A model generated the notes under the pieces. That model did no database searches. It was given only the letters and a program-made list of their open reading frames with translations, and had not been told where the DNA came from. From positions 1 to 64,000 of the forward strand of contig JADFDJ010000004.1 of assembly GCA_018262895.1 (NCBI GenBank): a stretch of 64,000 bases of DNA. Reading direction: 5' to 3'. Shown in pieces: positions 44,683 through 54,900 of the stretch (the stretch's first letter is position 1; the number at the start of each line of letters is the position of its first letter). The DNA comes from Methanomassiliicoccus sp. (GTDB lineage Archaea; Thermoplasmatota; Thermoplasmata; Methanomassiliicoccales; Methanomassiliicoccaceae). The translations under genes were made by a program, and so were the position numbers.

Positions 44683-45943
44683 TCGTAGCACCTTCCAATT
44701 TGAACAAACTCTGAACCTTCTCGAAAACATCCTCGTTGCCCTCGCGGCAGGCATCCTTAAGAGCCACCGTGGGGTCCGCGAGGAACTTCCTAGTGATGAC
44801 GTCAGCGAAATCCTTGAGGACGACCTCAGCAGGCTCCTGTCCCGAGCTCAGGCGGTTCAGGGCCTTGCGGACCTCACGGTCCCGGAGGCTGAAGTACTTC
44901 CCGTACAGCCTTCCGAGTATCTCGTCGGCCTTCATCTCCTTCATTCGCGCCCCGAGGGCGTCCAGCTCCTGGGAGATGATCAGCTCCGCCCCCCTGATCT
45001 CCGAGCGGCGCTTGAGGAGGTTCTCCTCAGCCTTTCCTCTTAGGCCATCTATGTCGTACAGCTCCACACCCTGAAGCTCGGCCACCTGCGGTTCCACGTT
45101 GCGGGGAAAGCTGACGTCGATTATCAGTAGCTTGCTGTCCACCTTCCGCAGCTCCTGCGCCCTTCGCACATGCGCTGGCGTTATGATCATGTGCGACGCC
45201 GAAGTGGCCACCAGTACCACGTCCGCCTGCGAGAAGAACTCCATCAGGCTGTCGAACCGCACCGCTTTTCCGTTCAGCACCCAGGCCAGCTCCACCGCCC
45301 TGGAGTAGGTGCGGTTGGAGACGAACACGGCCTTCGGGCCCTTGCCCACGAGATGCTTAGCGATGAGGGTGGCCATCTCCCCCGCCCCCACCACCAGGAT
45401 GTTCTTGTCCTTCAAAGAGCCTACCTTCTCCTCGGCCAGCTCCACAGCCGCCGTCCCTATGGACACGCACCCCTTGTTGACGCTGGTCCTGCTGCGGACC
45501 ATCTTCCCCACCGAGATGGCCTTCTGGAATACGATGGTGAGCACCGGCCCTACGCTGCCATGGCGCTTGGCCAGGTCGAAGGCCTCCTTCACCTGACACT
45601 GGATCTGGTCCTCACCCACAATAAGCGACTCCAGGCCGCTGGACACTCTGAGGATGTGCCTGACCGACTCCTTCCCATTCAGGTACTGGACCAGGTTCTG
45701 CTCGGCGTCGAAAGGCACCAGACCGTTGATCAGGTCCTCCAGGCCTTTGCGGGTGGCGTTGAGGTCCTTCGTGGCAAGGTATAGCTCCATGCGGTTGCAG
45801 GTGCGCAGCACTATGCACTCCGTGGCCCCCGGAATGGATAGGGCGTTCCTCATCATCAGCACCGGGTCGATCTTCCCGAGCCTCTCCATGTCCGCCACTC
45901 TGGCCTGCTTATGGGTAATGTGAGCGCTGAGGATGGACTCCAT
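44633..45943 (-). CDS. hemA: glutamyl-tRNA reductase
   Basis: This encodes 436 residues. The catalytic cysteine is Cys49 in [17 protein letters not shown]-binding ([20 protein letters not shown]) and dimerisation helices follow. It reduces the glutamate on tRNA-Glu to the semialdehyde, the first committed tetrapyrrole step, and is usually feedback controlled. The ATG directly abuts the sirC TAG stop and is in the same reading frame as sirC. The stop is TAG. Confidence 0.96.
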   Translation of the reverse strand: MESILSAHITHKQARVADMERLGKIDPVLMMRNALSIPGATECIVLRTCNRMELYLATKDLNATRKGLEDLINGLVPFDAEQNLVQYLNGKESVRHILRVSSGLESLIVGEDQIQCQVKEAFDLAKRHGSVGPVLTIVFQKAISVGKMVRSRTSVNKGCVSIGTAAVELAEEKVGSLKDKNILVVGAGEMATLIAKHLVGKGPKAVFVSNRTYSRAVELAWVLNGKAVRFDSLMEFFSQADVVLVATSASHMIITPAHVRRAQELRKVDSKLLIIDVSFPRNVEPQVAELQGVELYDIDGLRGKAEENLLKRRSEIRGAELIISQELDALGARMKEMKADEILGRLYGKYFSLRDREVRKALNRLSSGQEPAEVVLKDFADVITRKFLADPTVALKDACREGNEDVFEKVQSLFKLEGATIVPTEQTSKAASETEH

Positions 45944-46555
45944 CTACCTCACCACGATGCTATGGGCGACCTCGCGGGCCTCCTGAGGATCGTTCTCCAA
46001 CAGATCCCATATTCTCTCGTCTTCTAGAACCTGCCACAGGCGTTCCTCTCGTTCCTTCTGCGACGGGACCGCTTCCTTGGCCACCTCACGAAGTTCTTCC
46101 TGGAGGGCGACCATAAGGTCGTACCGACGGTCCAGACGCGCATCAAGGAGCTGACGAAGGTACCTGGACATCCCTGGGCTGCGCCCTTCCGTGGAAACCG
46201 CCACCTTGTACCTTTCACGTTCCACTACCGACGGTATCATAAAGGTGGAGATGCCGTCAGCGCGGTTGCACCACTTACCCTGCCTTCTGGCCTCATTGGT
46301 TATCCTCTCGTTCATAACGGGATCGTTGGTCGCGGCCACTACAAGATCGGCCCACCCCACCATATCGACCAGGTAATCCTCGGCCTTACCATGAACGGTC
46401 CTCACCGAGGAAGGAAGGTCCCCGCTGAAGGCCTCCGATACCATGATCACCTCTGCTTCCGCTGCTAAGTACGCGGCCTTTCTCCTCCCTACTGGGCCGC
46501 CGCCGAAAACGACCGCCTTACGGCTACTCAGATCTAACCATAACGGTAGCATCAT
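45944..46555 (-). CDS. sirC: precorrin-2 dehydrogenase (SirC/Met8-like)
   Basis: This encodes 203 residues. An NAD-binding Rossmann motif (VVFGGGPVGRRKAAYLA), VVAATNDPVMNERI, and the conserved KWCNRADG/FMIPSVVERERYKVAVSTEGRSPGMSRYL segment (quoted in parts) define precorrin-2 dehydrogenase. It oxidises precorrin-2 to sirohydrochlorin, the substrate of CfbA. It is the first gene of the hem operon and divergent from cfbA; the shared promoter holds the TTGGAT/ATCCAA palindrome 56 bp upstream of the ATG. Confidence 0.93.
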   Translation of the reverse strand: MMLPLWLDLSSRKAVVFGGGPVGRRKAAYLAAEAEVIMVSEAFSGDLPSSVRTVHGKAEDYLVDMVGWADLVVAATNDPVMNERITNEARRQGKWCNRADGISTFMIPSVVERERYKVAVSTEGRSPGMSRYLRQLLDARLDRRYDLMVALQEELREVAKEAVPSQKEREERLWQVLEDERIWDLLENDPQEAREVAHSIVVR

Positions 46556-46610
46556 TACCCCTTGTCGAACCCGTATCGGTGAAGGACGTTAATACAATCA
46601 TCGTATTTAA

Positions 46611-46627
46611 TTGGATGTATCATCCAA
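46611..46627. promoter_or_regulatory. palindromic operator TTGGAT-N5-ATCCAA (copy 2)
   Basis: This perfect palindrome (TTGGATG-TAT-CATCCAA when arms are extended by one) lies in the sirC/cfbA divergent promoter, directly after TATTTAAT (46603-46610). That AT-rich box reads TATA-like on both strands, so one bound regulator could control both operons. It is identical in arms and spacing to the site at 37509-37525. Confidence 0.7.
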
Positions 46628-46740
46628 CTTATTGCCCCTTCACGCTGGACGCTTTACCGGCCTCGAATAGAAGCTTAATTAAGGGGACCGTGTATTTCCG
46701 CTCGACCGATTTCGCGGTCAATGACAAGGGGATTTCGAAA

Positions 46741-47139
46741 ATGAAGAACGGAGTACTTGTAGTAGGGCATGGTAGCAAGCTGCAGCACAACAGGGACCTG
46801 GTCGTCAATGCCGCAGCGAGGATGGCTCGTTCGCAGGAGTTCGGCCCGGTGGTGGCGGCATTTATGCAGCTGAACGAGCCCAATGTCAAGACCGGCATCA
46901 GGGAACTCGTTGCACAGGGCGTGGATATGATCTATGTTCAGCCATGCTTCCTCGCTTCTGGCATCCATCTCACCGAGGACATTCCCGGGGAGATTGGCCT
47001 GGAGAAAGGAAAGAGCGAGGCAAAGATGAACGTGGACGGCAAGATCATCACCCTTCGTTACTGCGATCCCATTGGTGACGATGATCGTGTAGCCCAGATC
47101 CTGGCCGATCGGACCAGGGCTCGGATGCAGCGGGCATAG
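46741..47139 (+). CDS. cfbA: sirohydrochlorin nickelochelatase
   Basis: This encodes 132 residues from ATG at 46741 (MKNGVLVVGHGSKLQ) after AAGGGGAT; a long in-frame upstream extension has no support. It is the short, homodimeric CbiXS-type chelatase. The metal-insertion histidines are His10 (VVGHGSK) and His76 (ASGIHLTEDIPGE). In methanogens it inserts Ni2+ into sirohydrochlorin, the first step to F430, and can also act with cobalt for cobalamin. It leads the cfbAEDCB operon and ends in TAG followed one codon later by an in-frame TGA. Confidence 0.92.
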   Translation: MKNGVLVVGHGSKLQHNRDLVVNAAARMARSQEFGPVVAAFMQLNEPNVKTGIRELVAQGVDMIYVQPCFLASGIHLTEDIPGEIGLEKGKSEAKMNVDGKIITLRYCDPIGDDDRVAQILADRTRARMQRA

Positions 47140-47141
47140 AC

Positions 47142-48437
47142 ATGAGCGAGAAGGTCCTGGTGCTGGACCTCACCCATGGTGGGGAAATCCTGTCCCAGGT
47201 GTTCGCGTCCCGCGGTGACAGCGTCACCGCTGTGGACATCTACGGTACCGCCTCCTCAGAAAAGAAGGATGCATTGACGAGGGCGGGCGTCCGCGTACTG
47301 AGCGAGGCTCCGCAGGAAAGATTCGATTTGGGAGTGGTACCCATCCACTGTCCTGACCGCTTCATCGGCCCGGCAAGCCTGGGCAGGCGGATCACAGCCC
47401 ATCAGGCAGTAGGTGAGCTGGCCTCCTTCGCCATGCCGACGGTGGAGATCACAGGGGCCAGGGGAAAGACGTCGGCGTGTCACGTCCTTGCCCATATCCT
47501 GGCCTCCTTTGGCTCGGAGGTGCTACTGCACACGAGCAGAGGCCTGGGCACCGTTAACGCCCAAAACCATCGGTCGCTTCGTGACAAAGTGAGCATTGCT
47601 CCGCCCTCCATTCTAGCCTTGTCCTTGGAGCATCCTCCGGCTGACGTGGGAGTGTTCGAGGTGAGCCTCGGGGGCACAGGCCTGGCCGATGTGTCGGTGA
47701 TAACCGGGCTCGATGACAACTATGCCATAGCTGGAGGGACCAAGAAGGCCTTCGATGGTAAGGTTCAGATGGCCGCCACGGCCAGGGTACTGGTCTGTCC
47801 CGCATCGGAAAGGGATTTGTGGGCTCCCCATGTGCCACCCTCCGCCCGCATCATCACCTTCGGGGAAGGGGGAGATGTGGAGGTCATCCTGCCAGAGCAC
47901 CTGGAGCTGGGTAAGGGGGCAATGCTTTCGGTGCGTTGGAAAGGAAGAGAGTTCTTCTCCCGGCTTCCCGGCAGCTTGCTGGCGCCTAGCTACTCAACAG
48001 CCCTAGCCAGCGGCCTGGCGGCTGCCGTCGCCATGGGCGTGGGCATGGACCTGGCAGTGAGATCCCTGGCCACATTTAACGGGGTACCGGGCCGGGGGGA
48101 CGTGACACGGGAGAAGGGCAGGTTCCTCATAAGGGAGCGCAACCCAGGGGTCAGCGCGGGGTCCATCGACTGGAACGTTGGTGTCCTGGAGCGATACTAC
48201 TCGCAAACGGACATCGGGGTGGCCATCGACCCCGTGAACGTGAAGATATGCGAGAAGCTGGACCTGGAGGATGTCCACAAGGTGCTGATGAAGCACCCCG
48301 CAGTGACGGGGCAGTATGTCATCAACATGCCCGGGCTGTCGCGTGGGTCCAGCGGCTACCTCCGCATCGATGGGCCGGGAGAGGTCATGGGGAAGCATGA
48401 GGTTCTGGTCCACTGCATCAAGGAGGGGTACCTCTGA
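47142..48437 (+). CDS. cfbE: coenzyme F430 synthetase (Mur ligase-like)
   Basis: This encodes 431 residues starting 2 nt after the cfbA stop. It has the Mur-ligase ATP-binding P-loop VEITGARGKTSACHVL and a central domain (GVFEVSLGGTGLADVSVITG). CfbE activates and cyclises the propionate side chain of seco-F430 to form the carbocyclic ring of F430, the last step. Its sequence and position between cfbA and cfbD fit the known clusters. Confidence 0.92.
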   Translation: MSEKVLVLDLTHGGEILSQVFASRGDSVTAVDIYGTASSEKKDALTRAGVRVLSEAPQERFDLGVVPIHCPDRFIGPASLGRRITAHQAVGELASFAMPTVEITGARGKTSACHVLAHILASFGSEVLLHTSRGLGTVNAQNHRSLRDKVSIAPPSILALSLEHPPADVGVFEVSLGGTGLADVSVITGLDDNYAIAGGTKKAFDGKVQMAATARVLVCPASERDLWAPHVPPSARIITFGEGGDVEVILPEHLELGKGAMLSVRWKGREFFSRLPGSLLAPSYSTALASGLAAAVAMGVGMDLAVRSLATFNGVPGRGDVTREKGRFLIRERNPGVSAGSIDWNVGVLERYYSQTDIGVAIDPVNVKICEKLDLEDVHKVLMKHPAVTGQYVINMPGLSRGSSGYLRIDGPGEVMGKHEVLVHCIKEGYL

Positions 48438-48442
48438 AGGAC

Positions 48443-49519
48443 GTGCTCCATCCCCGCCCCAACCCCATCATCGCGGCCATGTACACGCTCAGGGACCTGG
48501 ACGCTGACATCATCGTGATGCACGGACCTGCGGGCTGTGGCTTCATGGCCGCCCGAAGGCTGGAGGAGGCGGGCGTTAGGGTAGTGACCACGGGGATGCA
48601 GGAGAACGACCTCATCTTCGGTGCGGAGGAAAAGCTCATCAGGATCCTCAAGAACGTGGGTGAGAGGTTCCACCCACGCCTTATAGGGGTGGTGGGCACC
48701 TGCGCATCCATGATCATAGGGGAGAACCTCGATGGCGCGGTCAAGAAGGCAGGGGTGAGCGCTGTGGTCCTGCCTGTTGATGTGCACGGCTGCTCTGGCC
48801 CCAACACCTCAGGGGCCATCCGCGCCCTGGAGGTCGCGGCGGAGAAGGGCGTGATAACCTCTGAAGAGAGGGACCGGCAGAGAAGCATGTTGCTGAAGGC
48901 GACGCAGATCGAGCGGGAGCGGGGGCTGACCAGCAAGGATTACCTAGAGCCCCATCCGGGAGCAACGAAGATGTCGGTTGGGCGCAGGATCGTCAACGCC
49001 CTTCGTGAAGGTCGGAGGGTGGCCGTAGCCCTTAACGCAAAGAAGGAGACCGCCTACGGCTTCGCCGATACCATGCGGGCGGTGCAGTACGCGAAAGATA
49101 AGGTCGGGGGGGAGGTGGTCTACATAGGCAACCTGGACCCCGATGTGGGTCTTCCTCGCATCCGCCGTTATGCCTCTAACATCCTTCGGGACCTCAAGGG
49201 GTCAGGGGTTGCGGATGTCCTCTTAACCGGAGGCCTGGACGAGTACCCGGTGGCCGGAGAGGCCGCGGCCAGGGCCCTGGACGAGTGCGGCGCGGACCTA
49301 CGCGTCATCGCCGGCCTGCCACATGCGGTGCCCGGACTGCGAAGGGAGGACGTGCTGGTCACGGACCAGCCCCGGGAGCTGCGCAACTATATCGAGCAGG
49401 GTTTCCTGCTGTCGGTGGGAGAGGTCAACACCCACGCCGATGTCATGAGCACGAGCAAGGTGCTGTACAGCGAGCTGGGTAACACCATACGGGAGATCGT
49501 CGACGAGGGACCGGCATGA
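48443..49519 (+). CDS. cfbD: Ni-sirohydrochlorin a,c-diamide reductive cyclase, NifD-like subunit
   Basis: This encodes 358 residues, a nitrogenase component-1-like protein of reduced size. Three likely Fe-S cysteines are Cys32 (HGPAGCGF), Cys87 (VVGTCASM) and Cys117 ([10 protein letters not shown]). With CfbC it performs the six-electron reduction and ring closure that makes seco-F430. The start is GTG at 48443; a CTG at 48434, 5 nt after AAGGAGGGG and overlapping the cfbE stop, would give the family-like beginning of Lys-Asp-Val-Leu-His-Pro-Arg-Pro. Confidence 0.92.
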   Translation: MLHPRPNPIIAAMYTLRDLDADIIVMHGPAGCGFMAARRLEEAGVRVVTTGMQENDLIFGAEEKLIRILKNVGERFHPRLIGVVGTCASMIIGENLDGAVKKAGVSAVVLPVDVHGCSGPNTSGAIRALEVAAEKGVITSEERDRQRSMLLKATQIERERGLTSKDYLEPHPGATKMSVGRRIVNALREGRRVAVALNAKKETAYGFADTMRAVQYAKDKVGGEVVYIGNLDPDVGLPRIRRYASNILRDLKGSGVADVLLTGGLDEYPVAGEAAARALDECGADLRVIAGLPHAVPGLRREDVLVTDQPRELRNYIEQGFLLSVGEVNTHADVMSTSKVLYSELGNTIREIVDEGPA

Positions 49520-50295
49520 GGCAGATGGCCATCTACGGGAAGGGGGGCATCGGCAAGTCCACGATCTCCGCGAATGTGGTAGCATCCTTCGCGGAGGCGG
49601 GGCTTCGCACCTGGTATATCGGGTGCGATCCAAAGTCCGACGGGAGCATGACCCTTCTTCACGGCAGGAGGATCCCCACCTTCCTTGAGCAGATGAGGAC
49701 GGGGGGTCAGGAGGTGGTGTTCACTGGCTTCGGGGGAGTGAGGTGCGTGGAGACCGGGGGTCCCCTGGCCGGGGTGGGGTGCGCGGGACGGGGGATCATC
49801 GTTGCGGTCCAGAAGCTGGCCCAGGAACATTTTCAGCAGGAGGACGATGTCCTCGTCTACGATGTACCGGGTGATGTCGTGTGCGGAGGTTTCGCCGCCC
49901 CCCTGCGGGAGAGATATGCCAACGAGGTCTACATCGTGACCAGCGGAGAGTACCTTGCCCTGTACGCGGCGAACAACATCGCCAGGGGCCTGGCGAACCT
50001 CAATGTGGCTCTGGGCGGGATCATATGCAACTCCCGGGAGATCGGTGGGGAGGAGGAGGCCGTGACCGAGTACGCCCGCCGGATCGGCTCCCGGCTCATA
50101 GGCTTCATACCGCGCAGCCCGGTGGTCAGGGAGTGCGAGAACAGAGGGGTCACCGTCATTGAAGGGGCGCCGCAACACATACAGGCGGACGCCTACCGCC
50201 GCTTGGGCCAGGCGGTCCTTGGAAACCGCGAGCTTAGCGTCCCCCGTCCCATAGACCCCGAGGAGATCCGCGCTCTTTTGCGGGAGATGACATGA
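49516..50295 (+). CDS. cfbC: Ni-sirohydrochlorin a,c-diamide reductive cyclase, NifH-like reductase
   Basis: This encodes 259 residues. It has the NifH P-loop [10 protein letters not shown] and GCDPKSDGS, with the 4Fe-4S ligands Cys89 (GVGCAGRG) and Cys123 (GDVVCGGFA). It is the ATP-dependent electron donor to CfbD. The ATG overlaps the cfbD stop (ATGA), and its stop overlaps cfbB, so subunits are made in step. Confidence 0.94.
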   Translation: MRQMAIYGKGGIGKSTISANVVASFAEAGLRTWYIGCDPKSDGSMTLLHGRRIPTFLEQMRTGGQEVVFTGFGGVRCVETGGPLAGVGCAGRGIIVAVQKLAQEHFQQEDDVLVYDVPGDVVCGGFAAPLRERYANEVYIVTSGEYLALYAANNIARGLANLNVALGGIICNSREIGGEEEAVTEYARRIGSRLIGFIPRSPVVRECENRGVTVIEGAPQHIQADAYRRLGQAVLGNRELSVPRPIDPEEIRALLREMT

Positions 50296-51647
50296 CCGCA
50301 CCGCCCAGGGTCGTGATCGCGGGTTCGGGCAGCGGGGTGGGGAAGACGGTCATCACCACTGGCCTCATGTCCCGGCTGTCGAAGGGGCGCAAGGTGCAGG
50401 GGTACAAGGTGGGTCCCGACTTCATAGATCCCATGTACCATACGGCGGCCACCGGCCGCCCGTCCCGGAACCTGGACTCCTACTTCATGGAGAGAGGCGC
50501 CCTTCTCAACCTGTTCGGGTGGTCGAGCAGGGACGCAGACCTGGCGGTGGTGGAGGGGGTCAGAGGCCTCTACGATGGGCTCACCTCAACAGGGGACACG
50601 GGATCGACGGCGGAGATAGCCAAGTTCCTGCAGGCGCCGGTCATACTGGTGGTCAACGCCCGCAGCTTGGCCAAGAGCGCCGCCGCACATGTGCTGGGTT
50701 TCAAGATGCTCGACCGGACGGTCAACATCGCCGGGGTGATCCTCAACAACGTGGGCGGGGAGAGGCACCGGCAAAAGGCGGTCGAGGCGGTTGAATCGCT
50801 CACCGGCACAGAGATCGTGGGAACGATAGAGAGGCGGCGGGAGAGTTTGCCGGAGAGGCACCTGGGGCTCATGACCTTGGACGGCGGCCAGGATGCCAGG
50901 GCGCTGTTGAGGGACCTAGAGGACCTGGTGGCGGAGATCGATGTGGAGCGGATCCTGGAGATCGCAGGTTCCGCCCCGGAGATAGAGCTGGACAAGGGAT
51001 CGCCATACCCGAACTACGACGCTCAGGGAGTAAAGGTCGCTGTCCCTCGGGACCGTTCCTTCTGCTTCTATTACCCGGAGAACCTTGAATCGCTGGAGGC
51101 CGCTGGGGCGAAGCTCGTGTTCTTCCGCCCCACCGAGGGTGAGCGGCTACCGGACTGCGATGCTGTGTACATGGGAGGCGGCTACCCAGAGGTCCATGCC
51201 GAGCTCCTCGAAGGCAACAGCGACTTCCTTGAAGGATTGAGGCAAATGTCGGAGCAGGGCGCTCTTGTTTATGGCGAGTGCGGGGGCCTGATGGTGATGT
51301 GCCGCTCCATAGACGCATTCGGCAGGCTCAACCGCATGGCAGGCATCTTCGATGCCCGGGCCGTCCTTACCAGGGACCGCCAAGGCCTAGCATATGTGAG
51401 GGCCCGGGGAACTGCCGATAACTTCATTTTTCCTGGATTGGACCTCCGTGCTCACGAGTTCCATTACTCACGCCTCGAACCTATCCCTTCAGGTCCCTAC
51501 GGTTTCTCGATACAACGGGGCACGGGTATCGGGCACTCCATGGACGGAATCATGGTGAGGCGGTCCATGGGCACCTACATGCATCAGCACGCCCTGGCAA
51601 ACCCCTCTTGGGGTAGAGCACTGGTAAGATCGGCGTCGAGATCTTAG
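50292..51647 (+). CDS. cfbB: Ni-sirohydrochlorin a,c-diamide synthase
   Basis: This encodes 451 residues, a CbiA/CobB-type amidotransferase. An N-terminal synthetase domain ([19 protein letters not shown], then [12 protein letters not shown]) is followed by a glutaminase domain with catalytic Cys in [13 protein letters not shown] and His in [11 protein letters not shown]. It amidates the a and c acetate side chains of Ni-sirohydrochlorin using glutamine and ATP, the step between CfbA and CfbCD. It ends in TAG, with another in-frame TAG two codons later. Confidence 0.93.
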   Translation: MTAPPRVVIAGSGSGVGKTVITTGLMSRLSKGRKVQGYKVGPDFIDPMYHTAATGRPSRNLDSYFMERGALLNLFGWSSRDADLAVVEGVRGLYDGLTSTGDTGSTAEIAKFLQAPVILVVNARSLAKSAAAHVLGFKMLDRTVNIAGVILNNVGGERHRQKAVEAVESLTGTEIVGTIERRRESLPERHLGLMTLDGGQDARALLRDLEDLVAEIDVERILEIAGSAPEIELDKGSPYPNYDAQGVKVAVPRDRSFCFYYPENLESLEAAGAKLVFFRPTEGERLPDCDAVYMGGGYPEVHAELLEGNSDFLEGLRQMSEQGALVYGECGGLMVMCRSIDAFGRLNRMAGIFDARAVLTRDRQGLAYVRARGTADNFIFPGLDLRAHEFHYSRLEPIPSGPYGFSIQRGTGIGHSMDGIMVRRSMGTYMHQHALANPSWGRALVRSASRS

Positions 51648-51908
51648 TACTAGATAGAGCCTGTTGCCTTCGGCGACCGTCGGCTCCTCCCTCGAAGGCA
51701 GCGGCCCGGAACGCTGCACACGCAAGGGCGGTCTCACTGGCAATGGATTATGGTGATGGCTATCGTCATTTACTCCTCGATTATCACCTGCCGTTCTGAA
51801 AGGCCATAAATGAAGGATAAGAGTAAAAAAATATAGATACCGAAATTGATAATGTTCTACTCCGGTTTATTATATCTGTCTGCTGATTTTTTATACGGTG
51901 GTGAAGCA

Positions 51909-54900
51909 GTGGATACGGTCTCTATTGTTACGATGTATACCGTAATAGTGGGACTTCTCACCCTCGCCCTTCTGATCGTTGTATGGAAGGTCAGCCACCA
52001 GCGCAACCGGTACGTGTTCGTGGTCATGCTGGGCTGTGTCCTCATCATCCTGATCGGCTTCATTTTTGAGATCTCTGCATCAACGCTCAGCGATAGGCTG
52101 TTCTGGAATATCGTGCAATACTTCGGTCACATTTTCTCGCCCACATTGTTCCTGGTCTTCTCGCTTACGATCGTTCAAAAGAAAAAGTGGTTATCTACCA
52201 AGTACATGGTACCGTTGTTCGGTGCCGGCATCCTCATCTTCATTCTGGTGGCAACCAATCCTTTCCACAACCTCCATTATCTGAGCGTGACCCTCTCGCC
52301 GGACCCGGTTCGCTCCTTTGAAGCGGAGCGGGGACCTGTATACTATGCTTACCTGGCATATGTCTTCAGCACCATGATCCTCGCTGCCTGTGTGCTGTAC
52401 GCGAACTACCGGAAGGTGGGATTGGCCCTGAAGAGGAGGACCATGATCATGGAGCTGGCCGTGCTGCTGCCGCTGATGACCATGACGCTGCTGTTCCCCC
52501 TATGGCAGTTCATTCCTTCGGAGGTCATGATAATCACCGGCATCCTCCTCAGCAGCATCCTCCTGTTCGTCGGAACGTTCGGCTTCGAGATGTTCAGGAT
52601 GCTTCCGTTCACGTTCGACGGGACCGTTCACACACTGAAGGATGGGGTCCTAATCGCCGATGAGTTCAACCAGGTGCTGTACCTCAACCCGGCGATGGGG
52701 AGCATACTGGGCCTGGAGCGTTTGTCCGACTGCATCGGCAAGCACATCAACGATATCATCCCAGGGCTCAATGTCGATGTGAAAGAGCGTCAAGGCAGGA
52801 TGACCTACCAGGAATACTCTGAGCTTGAGCTCTTCGACGGCCGCTTCTTCGACGTCCAGAGATCGAACATCTACACTAGGTCCGGGAAGAACCTGAGCTG
52901 CCTGTACATCATTAGGGATGTGACCAACAGGATGAGGATGGAGGAGGAGCAGAGGATGCGGATGAAGGTCGTGTCCGCGTTCGCCACCGTATCCTCGAGG
53001 TTGATATCGATCTCTCCTGATAAGATCCCGGGCGTAGTCCAGGAAGCGCTGTCATCCCTGGGGGAGCTGGTCAAGGTTGACCGGGCCTATCTTCTTCAGT
53101 TCTCCAAGGACCATACCGCCCTCGCCATCACCCAGTCCTGGTGTGCTCCAGGGATCTCCCCTCCCGTAGAGGAGCTGCAAGCGATGCCTTGCGACCGCAT
53201 CGCCTGGTCAAGCTCAAAGATCCATGCTCAAGAGGTCATCAACATCCCTCATGTCTCCGACCTCCCTCCGGAGGCGAATGCCGAGCGCGAGGTCCTGTCA
53301 GCGCAGGGAACCCGCTCTGCCATAGGATTCCCTCTAGTATGGGCCGACAGCCCGCAGGGCCTGGTGGTCCTCGAGTCCGTGACCAGGGAGCGTTCGTGGA
53401 TGGAGGAGGAGGTCCGCATCCTGGAGACCTTCTCCAACGTCTTCGGCCAGGCCTTCGATAAGAAGATCGCCGATGAGACCATTAGAATCAGTGAAGAGAA
53501 GTTCCGCACCCTGTTCAACAATGCCGGGGACTCCATGTTCATCCTCTCCGGGGCAGGGGACATCATCGAGGTCAATCCCCATGGCTGCGAGAGGCTGAAG
53601 AAATCGCGGGAGGAACTGCTGGGAACGAGTATCATGTCCCTCCTGACCGCGGAGACCGCGGAGAAGATCCCCCAGGCCATCTCCACCCTGTTCCGCGATG
53701 GAAGCATCTGCATCGAGGTCACGAGCATCGCCAGGGATGGAACGCACATCATTTCCGAGGCAAGCGCTCGGACCGTGCAGTATGAGGGGCAGCAGGCCGT
53801 TCTCATGATAAACCGGGATATATCAGAGAGGAAGGCCGCGGAGAGCGCCCTACGGTTCGAGCGGGACAGGCTAGACGTGACCATCAACACCATCACCGAT
53901 GGGGTCATCATGGTGGATTCCTCGCACCGTGTACTCCTCATGAACAGGACGGCCGAGGAGATGTTGGGGTTGAGCCGCGGCCAAGCCCTTGGCAGCTCAT
54001 TGAAGGAACTTTTCCCCGCTCAGAGCCCTGATGAGGAGGGCGTGGTCAGCGCGGTGGAGAGGGCTGTGAGAACGAGGGCCCCATTCACCTACTATCGGCA
54101 GGTCCTTACGTCCCCGGCCTCGGGGGACATGCTGATAAATGAGTCCGCTGCGCCCATCTATCAAAAGGGCGAGGTCACCGGGGCCATCGTGGTGCTGCAC
54201 GACGTGAGCACCGAGAAGAAGCTAGAGAACGAGCTGGAAAGGGTGGAGAGGCTCAAGTCGTTGGGGATATTGGCCGGAGGCATCGCCCACGACTTCAACA
54301 ACGTCCTCACCATCCTCACGGGGCATCATGAGGTGATGAGCCACGACGGATTGAGCATGGAGGAGATGAGAGCCCGCCTGAACGAGTCCGCGAAGGTCCT
54401 GGAGAGAGCCAAGGGTCTTGCGGGCCAACTGCTCACGTTCTCCCGGGGAGGGGGGCCGGTGAAGCGACCCACTCAGATCCCGGATCTTATCGAGGAGGTG
54501 TTGCAGGAGGCTTACCTGCCTCCTTCCATAAAGGTTCACAGGTCCGTCCCCAGGGACCTCTTTACCGTGGAGGTGGATAACCGCCAGATGAAACAGGCCT
54601 TATCGTGCTTGGTCCAGAACGCTCAGGAGTCCATGCCTGACGGCGGTAACCTGCTCATTTCCATGGAAAATGTCCACCTGGACCGCAAGGGACTGCCCGA
54701 CGGGGATTATGTTCACCTGCTCATAAGGGATGAGGGCTTGGGAATTGAGGAGTCCAATCTCGCCCACCTCTTCGAGCCGTTCTTCAGCACCAAGCAGGGT
54801 AGGTCGGGAATGAGCTTGGCCGTGACCCACTCCATCATCAAACAGCATGATGGTGACATAAAGGTGGAATCGAAGGTGGGCATCGGCACCACTTTCCATA

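Noticed and set aside
49387-50301. 304-codon minus-strand frame
   Set aside because: It is antisense to cfbC, whose Fe-S cysteines and P-loop are clear on the plus strand.
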